The translations under genes and the position numbers were made by a program. Under the pieces are notes generated by a model. The model was not told where the DNA came from and did no database searches. It was given only the letters and a program-made list of their open reading frames with translations. A stretch of DNA of 64,000 nt from Glebionis coronaria (taxonomy: Eukaryota > Streptophyta > Magnoliopsida > Asterales > Asteraceae), in contig CM046875.1 in the NCBI GenBank assembly GCA_025667525.1, forward strand, positions 124,238,340-124,302,339. The letters run 5' to 3'. This document shows, piece after piece, positions 25,598-35,836 of the stretch (the first letter of the stretch is position 1; every line of letters starts with the position of its first letter).

Positions 25598-28500
25598 TTA
25601 AGGACTAGGAGGAATCTTACAAACCTTCTCATATTGGTAATGAATAAATATGATCAAATCTTTTGCCACGTCACTTGAATAATCTATTTCCAGCTGAGTG
25701 TCCTTCATCTTTTCCAAAATAGCCTTGGATATGAAATACTGAGCATCCACAAGTAAATACTCAGCAAACTTTGTAGAGCTCAAATGGTATACACCAGCAG
25801 CTGAATATAACCTCCATTGAAGACCACTGAGGTCATCTTCAAGATTCTTCCAAATTGCAGGATCCTCATCTTTTGTTCCACACATTCTTTTGAATATGGT
25901 CCAAAGTTTTATTACATTAGCTGAAGTTGGTGCTTCAGCCTCATACTTGGTCTCCAGCAACCTCCATAGGTCCACCAAGTCTTCTCTATCACAACTTGCA
26001 AACAAAGATATGAGAGTGGTAAAAGTGTGTACCTCCTTTCCAAATCTGCCAATCTTCCAAAACCCACATTCATCTTCTTCATAGCTCACAATTGGGTTCC
26101 TGGAATCTAATGGTAACACTTGCACCATATCTGAAGCTTCTAATGGGGAGAGCTTGAGGCTCTTTCTTATAACTGCTTCACTTGGATATAGTGGATCCAT
26201 ATCTTTTGGAAACTCAAATGAAATTCCCTTCTTCACTGGCCTGGGAACAATCATAGCTTTCTTGAGTTCCATTTCTTCTGCAAGTTCCTCCTTTCTTTCA
26301 TCTGAAAGAAGTCTGAGAGTGTTTGCTTCCTACACTCTCACCCAAATGGGATAAGCCCTGTTTTCCAACTCATCAAATGTCAAAGCCTTCAACTTCTGAT
26401 ATGTCCATCCAACTCCATGACATCTGAGCAACATAAAGTAGAGCTCCCTTCTATCCCTTTTCAACTTTGAGAGAATATTGCTTGCCTTGTGTTTCAAAAT
26501 TACCTGGCAATCCTTCTGAACTCTAAGAAGAAGCTCCAAACCCCATATTTGATCTGAAACGGTCAAGTCTGGATTATCCATGCATCTTTCTTCCCAAGCA
26601 TTGTATATTTGAACCACCTCTGGCATGTCAAAGTCAACCTGCAATTTCAACTCTCTCAGTTTCTCTTTGGCCAACTCATCCCCATACTCAAGCCTTTCAG
26701 GTTCTATAATCATCACACCTGAGTCTGAGCTAGTTCCATCACTTCCTTCTTCAGAGGTCACAACAAATGGTGACTTTTCCTTTTCATCCTGTTCCATGAT
26801 TTGTGCAGCCAATCTTCTATCAAATTCAACTTGAGCTGCATCCTTTGGAACAATCTCCTCTACCATTATACCCTTACCCTTATCTGATGGTGCAATGGTT
26901 GGTAAGGTAGATGGTAATACCTGAGTAGAAACCTCCTTGATGATAGATGATGATTGGGATACATCACCTTCATGTGCAGGTCTGTCAACGCCCAAATTTG
27001 TCCTATCAGCGCCCAAAATACTTCTATCAGCGTCCAAATTTTCCTTGTCAACGCTCAAATATCTTCCCTCAGCGCCTTGTGTAACCTCTCTTAACATAGC
27101 TGTAAATGATAAATTTAAGTTTGTGGGAGAGACTAAGGACGTATCAAAACCTGTTTGTTTCTTCAAAGTTGTAAGAGCCTCAGCAACATCCATTGATTGA
27201 CCATCATGGCTGCCTTTATCACTCAGATTTATATCTTCCTCCCCTTTGGAAGATTCCTCCATACCCCTCCTAGCACGATCACTTTCCAAAACAACAATCC
27301 TCTCCCTCAATTGCTTGAGTTCAAGGCCTTGTGAGCTGACAATTTGTACTAAGTCTGCATTTTGCTTTTGCAAGCTTATGCAGACTGCCGTCAATTCAAT
27401 AAGAGTCATTGGTTCCAGTCTGCCCTCTTCTAAAATGGGGATTTGACCTCCCAAGTCAGATTCATTGGGCATGGATGAGGACTTAATGATGGTGGGACTG
27501 CCTTGGCCAGCATCTAAGCCAGAACCAATAGTCCCAGCCTCATCCAGGTCACCAGCCACACTTGTGGTGGTGGTTCTCTCTACTTCATGGCTAGGACCAC
27601 CAGAGGATAACACTCCAGTGATCCTTTGGCGTTTCATCAACCTATATTCAGGGGGTGTGGAAGATGGTGTGGAAGAATGGGTGGATGTAGGTTGGTTAAG
27701 GGGTGTTTGGGATTGTGAAGGTTGTGTGTCAGCGTTGGAAATAGGCACATCAATGCCAACATTGAGTGTGTCAGCGTTGAAGGATTCTGAGTCAATTTGC
27801 ATTTGTTCAGGTGAAGGTAAAGGTTCAGGAATTGGTTCAAGTTGTGGTTGAGGGTCAATTTGAGGTTGGGGTCTGGTTGGGGTTGTGCTGCTGCAATAAC
27901 AGCAAGTATGGCTTGGGTTAAAGTTAGGTCTCTATGGGGTGGTGAGTTCATTTTCATAAAGATAGCTTTCTTTTGCTCAGGGATCTTATAAAAATCATTG
28001 TGATCCCTTGAGCAGTAACCTTGAACATCAAAAACCATTTGCAGAAAACGGGGATAAGCTAAAGTCATTTTTGTCCCCTTGTTTTTACACATCCCCTCAA
28101 AAATCATTTTAGAATAGTTAAATATTTTCCCTGTTGCAATGCACACATTAGCACTGGCAATGGATCTATTGATCTCATTATGTGCAGTACATTTGGGACT
28201 CAAACATTGAAGGAGGACATGTATGAGGTACTTCCAGGCTGGGGGAAATTCCTGCTTATGATACTTATTTAGAGTACCTTCATCAGGAAAAGGATATCCC
28301 AAAGCCCTAAGCCCTTGTTCTATTTCATTTATGGGAAGGGTGGCTATACCATCAGCATCATCAAGATGCAAGGCTTGGCGTACCAAGGCCTCAGTAACCA
28401 CCCAAGATCTCCCATGAACAATAGAAGTCAATGTGGTCACTCCATTAACTGTTGAGGAACTAACGGTGTTCCAAAACTGCTTAATGTGTGTGACTGGAAT

Positions 28501-28665
28501 GAGTGGTGCATGAGAAAGACCATACCTTAATGGGGATGCGTTCAAATACGCCACCATTTGTGTGTATTGAGGAAACAGAGTATCATCAGCGACAAGATAT
28601 GCAATCATGTTGTGTTGAGATCTGAACCCCAATTCCAATTCTGTTGGTTTAAACTTTGGTGCCAT
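25598..28665 (-). pseudogene. Post-pol ORF of element E (SIRE env-like position), broken
   Basis: A reading of about 1020 codons on the minus strand, from ATG at 28665 to a stop at 25598, close to the purine tract. The N-terminal part (LELGFRSQHNMIAYL, SPLRYGLSHAPLIPVTHIKQ) is a globular domain of unknown function common in plant copia elements of this type. The middle is Ser/Thr/Pro-rich, then has a coiled-coil stretch (VCISLQKQNADLVQIV, LKQLRERIVVLESDRARR) and a seven-residue repeat with ADR. The C-terminal part is helical and conserved with copy I. Breaks: a frameshift near 27860-27880 and a TAG at 26330-26332 where copy I has CAG. I see no signal peptide or clear membrane span, so an envelope function is not supported. 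Its role is unknown. Confidence 0.8.
26983..27080 (-). repeat. 21 bp repeat array inside the post-pol ORF of E
   Basis: Copies of TRTCARCGCYC start at about 26983, 27004, 27025, 27046 and 27067, exactly 21 bp apart. On the minus strand they encode a seven-residue repeat (LDADRSI, LGADRTN, LGVDRPA). The DNA motif is the one found in the LTRs. Confidence 0.9.
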
Positions 28666-29888
28666 TGATGAAAGCTGTTAATTTTAAGTGAAGAAGATGA
28701 AGTTGATAAGAGAAAATTGTTAGACAAGAATTATAGATACCCTGTTTAAAATAGGAGCCAAATTTATAGGAGAAAAAGAATGCATGTGATAGGCCAAAAA
28801 ATAGGCAAGTATTTTCAAAAATCAATCATGAAAATATTGAAAAAGTTATAAGTTATCTCATGCATTAAATGAAAGTAACAACTCCTAAAATTACGGCCTA
28901 AAAATTTGTCAAAAAGTAACAACTGGGTAGGTCCCATTGAGTGTCAATGGTCAAAAATAACCTATCAACGCCCAACGGCTATAATCTTGTCAATGTTTGC
29001 CTATAGTCATGTCAGCGTCCAATATGGTCACAACAACGCTTGGAAAATTCCTGTCAGCGTCCAAAAATAAAAATATTTTAAAAAGTGAAAAATGACCTTA
29101 ACAAGTAATTTATCCTAGAGAAGATAACCAAAAGCTGATAATTATTATAGGACGGCAAGCACTGTCCAGTTATGCACACTTGCATAAGCAAGATAGACAT
29201 AACAGTCCTCTAGTGTCCCTTGCTAACCAAAACTCTTAACAACCAGGTAAATCCCATAACAAAATCATTCCCAAGTCTCCCAACAGACCACAACCAATTC
29301 TAGGCCAAAAATGTCTTGGCAGCATGCATAGTATATCAACTTTGCATGCTACAGTGTCTCATGATTTAGTAAAACTAACTCATACTCACCTGTGGACACA
29401 ATCTAGAATTATGATAAGAGTATCATATGGATACCCAAACATCCCAAAAGGTTCCTAAAACCTCCCCTTAAACTATGATACAAAAAGTTTGCTAAAATCA
29501 TGCATGAACATAAAAAATTTATGTCAAGATAGGAATGAAACATTCCAACCATCATCCATAAATAAAAACTTGTCCAAATGCTTCTCCATTGATCCATAAG
29601 CAACTCTGTATCCAATGGTATACTGCTAACACCATCTGCACATTTAGATTGAAAACCACAAAACTAACATTGTTGCTGACAACGCCCCGATAACACATGA
29701 AAGCGTTGAGGAAAGCTTTGTCAGCGTTAGACAATTATATTGCTGACAACGTTGCAAAAACACTTATCAGCGTTCAAGCAACCTTTGTCAGTGTTAGAAA
29801 AATATAGTGGAAAATCTAAATCATCAATAAGACCAATAATAATGCATCATCCTGTATATACTTTTACAAAAAGACTCCAAAACACATA
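28666..29888 (-). other. Untranslated spacer between RNase H and post-pol ORF of E
   Basis: No ORF with recognisable content. It includes two clusters of the CG motif (28961-29065 and 29676-29792) in both orientations, for example CTATCAACGCCC, TGTCAGCGTCC, TGCTGACAACGCC and TTGTCAGCGTTAG. It may contain the splice acceptor or promoter needed to express the following ORF, but I cannot point to one. Confidence 0.6.
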
Positions 29889-30382
29889 TTATGTGAGATT
29901 GACCATTCCAATACTTGTTACCAAGTATTGAAATCTCACAGCATCAAAAGGTTTAGTTAATAAATCTGACACATTTTCCTCAGTGTCAACCCTATCTGGT
30001 TGTATTAAACCTTTCTCAAAGCAATCTCTTATAAAATGGTGTCTAATTTCTATGTGTTTAGTTTTAGAATGATGTACAGGATTCTTAATGATGCATAAAG
30101 TACTATTATTGTCAACAAATATCTTAGTATGCATGAAATTGTACCCATAGTCTAATAGCTGGTTCTGAATCCACAACACTTGGCCACAACATGCAGCTGC
30201 AGCCACATACTCTGCTTTAGTTGTAGAATTAGCCACCACTGTTTGTTTCTTGCATTGCCAAGATATCAACCTGCTCCCAAGAAACTGACATCCACCAGTT
30301 GTGGATTTCCTATCAAACTTATCACCTCCATAATCACTATCTGAATATGCAATCAGCTCCAATGGTGAATCCTTTGGGTACC
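29889..30382 (-). pseudogene. Copia RNase H of element E
   Basis: Minus-strand reading up to the stop at 29889 gives LIAYSDSDYGGDKFDRKSTT (first catalytic Asp), SWQCKKQTVVANSTTKAEYV (catalytic Glu), IFVDNNSTLCIIKNPVHH (third Asp), TKHIEIRHHFIRD and a pol C-terminal DLLTKPFDAVRFQYLV. This is the complete Ty1/copia RNase H in order, uninterrupted. Its link to RT is broken by the solo LTR F at 30383. In the last part SIGMVNL gives the usual pol end. Confidence 0.93.
30378..30382. other. Target-site duplication GTACC of solo LTR F (left)
   Basis: GTACC directly before TGATATCG and again directly after GCATCA at 32882-32886. With one copy removed the copia reading frame is continuous across the site. 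Confidence 0.93.
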
Positions 30383-30384
30383 TG

Positions 30385-30420
30385 ATATCGCTCATTTATA
30401 CGAGTTTTTCATAGCGATAT
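30385..30420 (+). other. Terminal stem-loop of solo LTR F
   Basis: ATATCGCT at 30385-30392 pairs with AGCGATAT at 30413-30420, 8 bp stem and 20-base loop, two bases inside the LTR start. Different sequence but same place and stem length as in the Athila-like LTRs A, G and H. Confidence 0.7.
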
Positions 30421-30509
30421 TTGTTATGTTTTGTGTCCTAAACGTAATGGATAGACCCCGTATTTATTTTGTGTAAAGTGTGTTTTATAGGTTCTCAACT
30501 CACCATGTC

Positions 30510-30985
30510 TTACCGACAAGAAAGAGTTGATTCACCTTGAGGGTACGGCTCTTGGTGTGACACATCAAATCCGTTGATGGTTGCCAGGTTACCCAAAACT
30601 GGATGGTTTTCACTTGCCATGGTCCTAGACTGAAAAGTGGCTAATCCAAGGGGGTACGGCTCTTGGTAAAGATTTTATCAAATCCGTTGATAGCTGTAAT
30701 AGCTTGCTTAAAGCTATAGGGTGTTCAACTCACCGATGCTTCATTGCTAAGAATTGGCGAGTCCAGAAGGGTACGGCTTCTGGTAAAGACATATCAAATC
30801 CGTTGACGGCTGTGATGGTTTGCCTAAAATCATCAGGGTACCCCCACTCACCATTGATTCACGTTCTAAGAGTTGGGCTGGGTTCTAGTCTCCCAGGGTG
30901 ATGCTTATTCCACCAGAAAGACTGGCTAGCCCAAGAGCGAGCAGCTACTTGGTAAAGGCTCATCAAATCTGCTCATGTTGCTGTA
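30510..30985 (+). repeat. Four degenerate tandem units in solo LTR F
   Basis: GGGTACGGCTCTTGG begins at about 30541 and 30652, GGGTACGGCTTCTGG at about 30769, and a weaker GAGCAGCTACTTGG at about 30940. Each is followed by a phrase like CATATCAAATCCGTTGA and, in the first three, a GGTTGCC/GCTTGC-like segment. Unit spacing is about 111, 117 and 170 bp. Confidence 0.75.
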
Positions 30986-31296
30986 AAGATTCAACACGAT
31001 GCTGATTTGTTTCAAGCTTTGGAGAAGCTTCTAGTGTTCCTTGGTGCGGCGGTTCTATTGGTTCTTGTGCTGCTGTTGTTCTTTTTGCTGGATCAATCCT
31101 CAAGCTTTATTGCACTGTGTACCAGGAAACTTGAACTCAACAGGTCAAATTCAAGTTTAGGGGAGGATTGTTAGGACCATTGTAATAAATAGACTAGGAG
31201 TGTGTTTTATAGGTTTTAGTTATGTTTGGAGTTATTGGAGGCGATTTGGGACCAAAAGGAGCTAAGCAAACAAGTCAGGGATCAATTGGTCTAATG

Positions 31297-31728
31297 TTGC
31301 GCCGCAACTCCTACCTACTGCGGCGCAAGTGATTGACACCCAAATCAGTACCAGCCTCGGAAGCCGAGTTGCGGCGCAACTCCTACCTATTGCGGCGCAA
31401 TTGAAGGGGCTACAGATCATGGTGCTTGCGGATCACTAGTTGCGGCGTAAGACACATGAGTTGCGGCGCAACAGATGCAGTTACGAAATTGTGTTTTTAT
31501 TCCTAATTAAGGGGGAGCCCAAAGAGTTAGTGGACATTATGGCTGAACGTTTTTTGAAACTACCAGGAGGAATATATAACAAAGGAGTGAGTGGAAGACC
31601 AGACAACAAGCATTACCATCATACACAGAAGCATCATCTATCATCACACATCATCATAATCATAATTTTCTGTTGAACAATCGTTGTTTTCACTAGTTGC
31701 GGCGCAAGACACATGAGTTGCGGCGCAA
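31297..31728 (+). repeat. Paired TTGCGGCGCAA motifs, 21 bp apart, in solo LTR F
   Basis: Eight copies (one inverted, small variants allowed) at 31297, 31318, 31369, 31390, 31440, 31461, 31697 and 31718. They form four pairs, each with starts exactly 21 bp apart; the first three pairs are 71-72 bp from each other. The fourth pair is part of the 257 bp duplication. Confidence 0.92.
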
Positions 31729-31950
31729 CAGATGCAGTTACGAAATTGTGTTTTTATTCCTAATTAAGGGGGAGCCCAAAGAGTTAGTGGGACATTATGG
31801 CTGAACGTTTTTTTAAACTACCAGGAGGAATATATAACAAAGGAGTGAGTGGAAGATCAGAAAAGAAGCATTACCATCATACACAGAAGCATCATCTATC
31901 ATCACACATCATCATAATCATAATTTTATGTTGAACAATCGTTGTTTTCA
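31434..31950 (+). repeat. 257 bp tandem duplication in solo LTR F
   Basis: 31434-31690 and 31691-31950 are nearly identical, both starting CACTAGTTGCGGCG and ending TCGTTGTTTTCA. Differences are few (for example GACATT versus GGACATT, GACCAGACAA versus GATCAGAAAA). Each unit has a TATA-like box (31571 and 31831), so the LTR carries a doubled putative promoter. Confidence 0.93.
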
Positions 31951-32247
31951 ATTTCTACTTTGTTAATTTGGGAGATCATTGGAACCTATTTCTCAGTTTG
32001 GTATTGAATCTTCTATCATTTTAATTGCAATTTGAAGTATGTCTTTTACATATTTAATTGTGTTTGTTACGATCATGAGTAGCTAATTTCTTAATACGTT
32101 TGCTAGGATTATGTGATGTTTATGTGTTAGGTTTTTGGGTTTGAAATTCGATTGATGTGTTGAGATTAATTGGGGATCCGTTTGGGTTAATAACTTAATT
32201 ATCTTGTTAAAATTGTTTATACTCTTGTTTGGTAATCTAAAAACGGG

Positions 32248-32560
32248 TATTCGAAAGGAATCCGTAATTTTTACTAAAATAGGAACGAATTAATCGGCCT
32301 GTCTTTAGTTGATTATAAGTGAATGATATTCGAAAGGATTCATTAACAACAATTTTTACAAGTAAGTATTCACACAAACGCTAGCTACTAAATTAAGAGA
32401 AATCGGTTTAGGAGTTGGTAAGCTATTCGAAAGGAAGCTTATAAATTAATTCTCACACATCAGCTTGGAACTTTATGCACAATATCTTGAGGTGTTAACG
32501 GTATTCGAAAGGAATCGTTGCATGGTTAGGGAATTGGAGAAATCCGGTATTCGAAAGGAA
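32248..32560 (+). repeat. Five TATTCGAAAGGAA motifs in solo LTR F
   Basis: Starts at 32248, 32327 (one change), 32424, 32502 and 32548, with unlike sequence between them. Spacing 79, 97, 78 and 46 bp. Confidence 0.88.
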
Positions 32561-32881
32561 CTTAGGATTTTACATTAGAAGTTTATCGATATTTTCATAC
32601 CTAAGAGATAACGCATATTCATTAACGGTCCAAGCAAGCGTTTCTTTTATTCATATTTGAAATCTTAAATATTTTTACTGTTATTATAAGCAAGTCTTCA
32701 CTAAGACTAAAACCAACTTGTTACTCGTTACGCGTTTTTATAAACTAATACTTCCAACTATAAATAGTCCCTGTGTTCGAACCCGATATTTGCTAATACT
32801 ATTTTACAACTGACAAGGGTACACTGCCCGTGTCATAATCTAGTAAAGGTTAATTTTGGGAAAACTAGATTTTTCGCATCA

Positions 32882-34045
32882 GTACCACAAACCAAGACTA
32901 GGATAGCATCTTAGGTACCTAAAGATCCTCTTCACAGCATAAAGGTGACATTCTTTGGGAGTCACTTGATGGCGTGCACAAGCACACACAGCAAACATGA
33001 TGTCAGGTCTGGAGGCAGTAAGATACATCAAGGATCCAATCATAGATCTATAGTGCCTGACATCAACATCTTTCCCATCTCCAATCTTTCCCCAAGGGTG
33101 TTCTCTATCCATAGGAGTAGTAGCCCTCTTTTCATGTGGAGAAAAACCAAACTTCTTCAAGATCTCAGCAACATATTTATCCTGGGAGATGAAGATACCA
33201 TCCTCTTTCTGCTGAACTTGTAAACCAAGAAAGAAGTTCATCTCTCCTATAGCACTCATCTTGAATTTGTCTGTCATAAGCTTGGAGAAATCCTCACTCA
33301 TCTTTGGATCAGTAGACCCAAAAATGATAACATCAACATAGACCTGCACAAGCAACACATCCTTGCCTTTCTTCTTTGTAAATAGTGTCTGATCTATGGT
33401 GCCCCTCTTGAATCCATTGTCCACCAAATAGGTAGACAAAGTACCATACCATGCTCTTGGGGCTTGATGAAGGCCATACATAGCCTTTTTGACTCTATAC
33501 ACTTTATCTGGATGCTTTGGATCCTCAAAACCAGGAGGCTGCATTACATATACTTCCTCAAAAATAGTTCCATAGAGGAAAGCACTCTTGACATCCATTT
33601 GATAGACAGTGAAGCTCATGCAGGATGCATAAGCTAGAAAAATCCTTATAGCTTCAATCCTTGCAACTGGTGCAAAGACCTCCTCATAGTCTATCCCCTC
33701 CTCTTGTGTATAACCTTGAGCCACTAACCTTGCCTTGTTTCTGACCACAATGCCTCTTTCATCTCTTTTGTTCCTGAGAACCCATCTTGTCCCTATAGGT
33801 CTGACATATCTGGGACAATCAACCAGCTCCCAAACATCCTGAATTGCAAATTGGTGAAGCTCATCCTGCATTGCTTCCACCCAACTTGGTTCTTTGAGAG
33901 CATCAAATATTTTCTTGGGTTCTTCTTGTGACAGAAAACATGCAAACAAACATGCTTGCACAAGAGGGGTATCAACCTTCTTGTGTATATTAGCAATAAA
34001 CCCACCAAGACCTTGATGATATCTTCTAGTCTGAACTGGAGTCAT
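32882..34045 (-). pseudogene. Copia reverse transcriptase of element E, catalytic Asp lost
   Basis: Minus-strand ORF of nearly 390 codons. In order: [106 protein letters not shown], then the active site, then [37 protein letters not shown]. This is a full-length Ty1/copia RT. The active-site box reads YVDV instead of YVDD: the codon at 33329-33331 gives Val for the second Asp, so the enzyme would be inactive. The LYG after MDVKSAF also differs from the usual LNG. RT copies element RNA into DNA. The ORF is otherwise open and stops only because solo LTR F was inserted. Confidence 0.95.
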
Positions 34046-34767
34046 AACATCACCAATGATCTGGGAAGGGGGTGATTCTTCATTGTGGAAGTGAGAACTC
34101 CTCCTTCAAAAAGTCTGGTGTCCTCAACCTCATTCTCCATGTTGCTAATATCTTCTTCATCAGACTCTCTTACATCAACATGAGGATGAACCTCTTCATA
34201 TATATTGGAAGGTTCACCTTGTTCAAAATTTGAAGAGAAAAGATGGGCAGAATTGTTTTCAACGCCTGAATCTTGTTTGTCAGCGCTTGGGCTAACAACG
34301 CTTGAAGTGTGGTTGTCAACGTCTGAACCATCAACGCCTGAATTGGTCATGTCAGCGCTAGATTTGCCTTTGTCAGCGCCTGAAGGACCATGCATGTTTG
34401 TATCTGGTGGTACTTGAAAACCACCATTATCTCGTCCAGCAGCAGCAGCAACAGCAAAAGTGTCTGTCCAAATGGGAATTGTGACATATTCTAATATAGG
34501 AGATGCCTTTTCTCCTTGTGATCCAACCTTCTTATGAACCTGTGTACCTGAAACATCAACAACTTGTTCCTCCACAACATTTGAAGTTACCTTCACAATG
34601 TCTGGATTAGTAACAGGCATATAATTTAAAGTTCTAGATAAGGGTTCCAAGTCAAACAACCAATTAGGACAACTTTCAGGATCACTAGGTTTATTCTCTA
34701 AAAACCTAACATGTACTCTTTCAACTATACGTTTGTCCTCTTTAAGATAAACCCTATAACCCTTGCT
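34042..34767 (-). pseudogene. Integrase C-terminus and linker of element E
   Basis: Continues from the stop at 34768-34770 with GYRVYL-like wording, then a low-complexity linker rich in Ser, Asp, Val and Gly. The linker again contains seven-residue units with AD (GADKGKS, SADMTNS, GVDGSDV) encoded by CG motifs at 34258-34385, the same DNA motif as in the LTRs. It ends in an acidic stretch before RT. No catalytic function is expected of this part. Confidence 0.75.
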
Positions 34768-35805
34768 CTACACTGAATACCCCATGAAGTAGCCCTCATC
34801 ACCTTTTGCACTAAATTTCCCTAAGGCATCACTAGTATCCAACACTACTACATGACAACCAAAAGGTCTGAGAAAACCAATATTAGGTTTTCTTCCCCAA
34901 AGTAACTCATAAGGTGTTTTGTTCTGAATTTTGTTAACCAATGCTCTATTTTGCACATAGCAAGCTGTATTAACAGCCTCAGCCCAAAAGGCTATAGGAA
35001 AGTGAGCATTAACCAACATTGTTCTGACTGCTTCAATTAGGGTTCTATTTTTCCTCTCAGCAACCCCATTTTGTTGTGGGGTTCTAGCAATGCTAAATTG
35101 CCTAGTAATTCCTTTCCTGTCACAGAAATCATCTAGCTTCTTATTCCTAAATTCTCCACCATTATCACTCCTAAGCATTTTAACATCATTGCCAGACCTT
35201 TTCTCAATCTGAGTGATAAAATCAATAAGAATATCAGCTGTGTCACTCTTCATGGCTAGAAATAATGTCCAAGTAAATCTAGAAAAGTCATCTGTGATAA
35301 CAAAGCAATATGACTTACCATTCAAACTTTCTATATTTGTTGGACCAAAGAGGTCCATGTGAAGCATATGAAGAGGTCTAGAACTAGTATGCACCTGTTT
35401 GGACTTGAATGAGACCTTGTGCTGCTTGCATTTAAGACATGCAACACAAGAGTGGTCATTGTGGAAGGCCTTCTCAGGCAAACCATCAACTAAACCAAGC
35501 CTCACAAGTTTATTTATATTTTTAAAATTTATGTGCCTTAGTCACCTGTGCCACAAATTACTCTCATCTACTGAGGTCTTAGCATAAAAACAAGACATAT
35601 TGGTATTCATTTTAATCCCATTTAAATTCACATTATATATGTCCTTATGCCTAGGTGTTCTATACTCAATATATTTCTCATTAGGGATCTTAAAATCCTT
35701 GCTTAACACCAAACACTCAGTATTAGTAAAAAGAACTTTATTTTTGTTATCACAAACTTGTGATACACTAAACAAGTTGTAATCAAGTTCTTTTACCAGG
35801 AAGAC
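34768..35805 (-). pseudogene. Copia integrase of element E, broken
   Basis: Minus strand from 35805: a GAG-pre-integrase part (FLVKELDYNLFSVSQVC), then DESNLWHR followed by TGA at about 35541-35543, then an HHCC-like zinc region (CVACLKCKQHKVSF). The catalytic core follows (HMLHMDLFGPTNIESLNGK, FSRFTWTLFLAMKSD, LRSDNGGEFRNKKL, PQQNGVAERKNRTL), with all three acidic residues D, D and E present. It ends with GYFMGYSV and a TAG at 34768-34770. The two stops show it is inactive, although the catalytic triad is preserved. Confidence 0.93.
35801..35805. other. Target-site duplication AAGAC of solo LTR G (left)
   Basis: AAGAC before TGATGAGAC and again at 39551-39555 directly after ACATCA. With one copy removed, the copia frame reads through the junction without a break. 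Confidence 0.93.
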
Positions 35806-35806
35806 T

Positions 35807-35836
35807 GATGAGACTGCTTTTATACATGGTCTCATC
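35807..35836 (+). other. Terminal stem-loop of solo LTR G
   Basis: GATGAGAC at 35807-35814 pairs with GTCTCATC at 35829-35836, with a 14-base loop; same as in A and H. Confidence 0.8.

Larger units (their letters stand above)
30383..32881 (+). mobile_element. Solo LTR F (2499 bp), Athila-like ends, inserted in pol of E
   Basis: Starts TGATATCGCTC, ends TTTTCGCATCA, and is flanked by GTACC on both sides. There is no second copy of its ends inside, no primer site next to an inner end and no coding sequence, so a solo LTR is the simplest reading. Strand is set by the TG...CA order and by TATA-like boxes at 31571 and 31831. It holds five separate repeat systems: a terminal stem-loop, four degenerate units of about 115 bp, a CG motif array, a 257 bp tandem duplication and five copies of TATTCGAAAGGAA. 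Near 31150 a purine tract abutting TGTTAGG resembles a copia LTR boundary and may mark an older chimeric origin. Confidence 0.8.

Noticed and set aside
25598..28665. Envelope protein gene
   Set aside because: The position fits an env-like ORF, but no signal peptide, membrane span or fusion-type segment can be seen.
30541..31728. CRISPR-like array from the evenly spaced repeats
   Set aside because: The genome is eukaryotic, repeats are short or degenerate, and they lie inside an LTR with target duplications.
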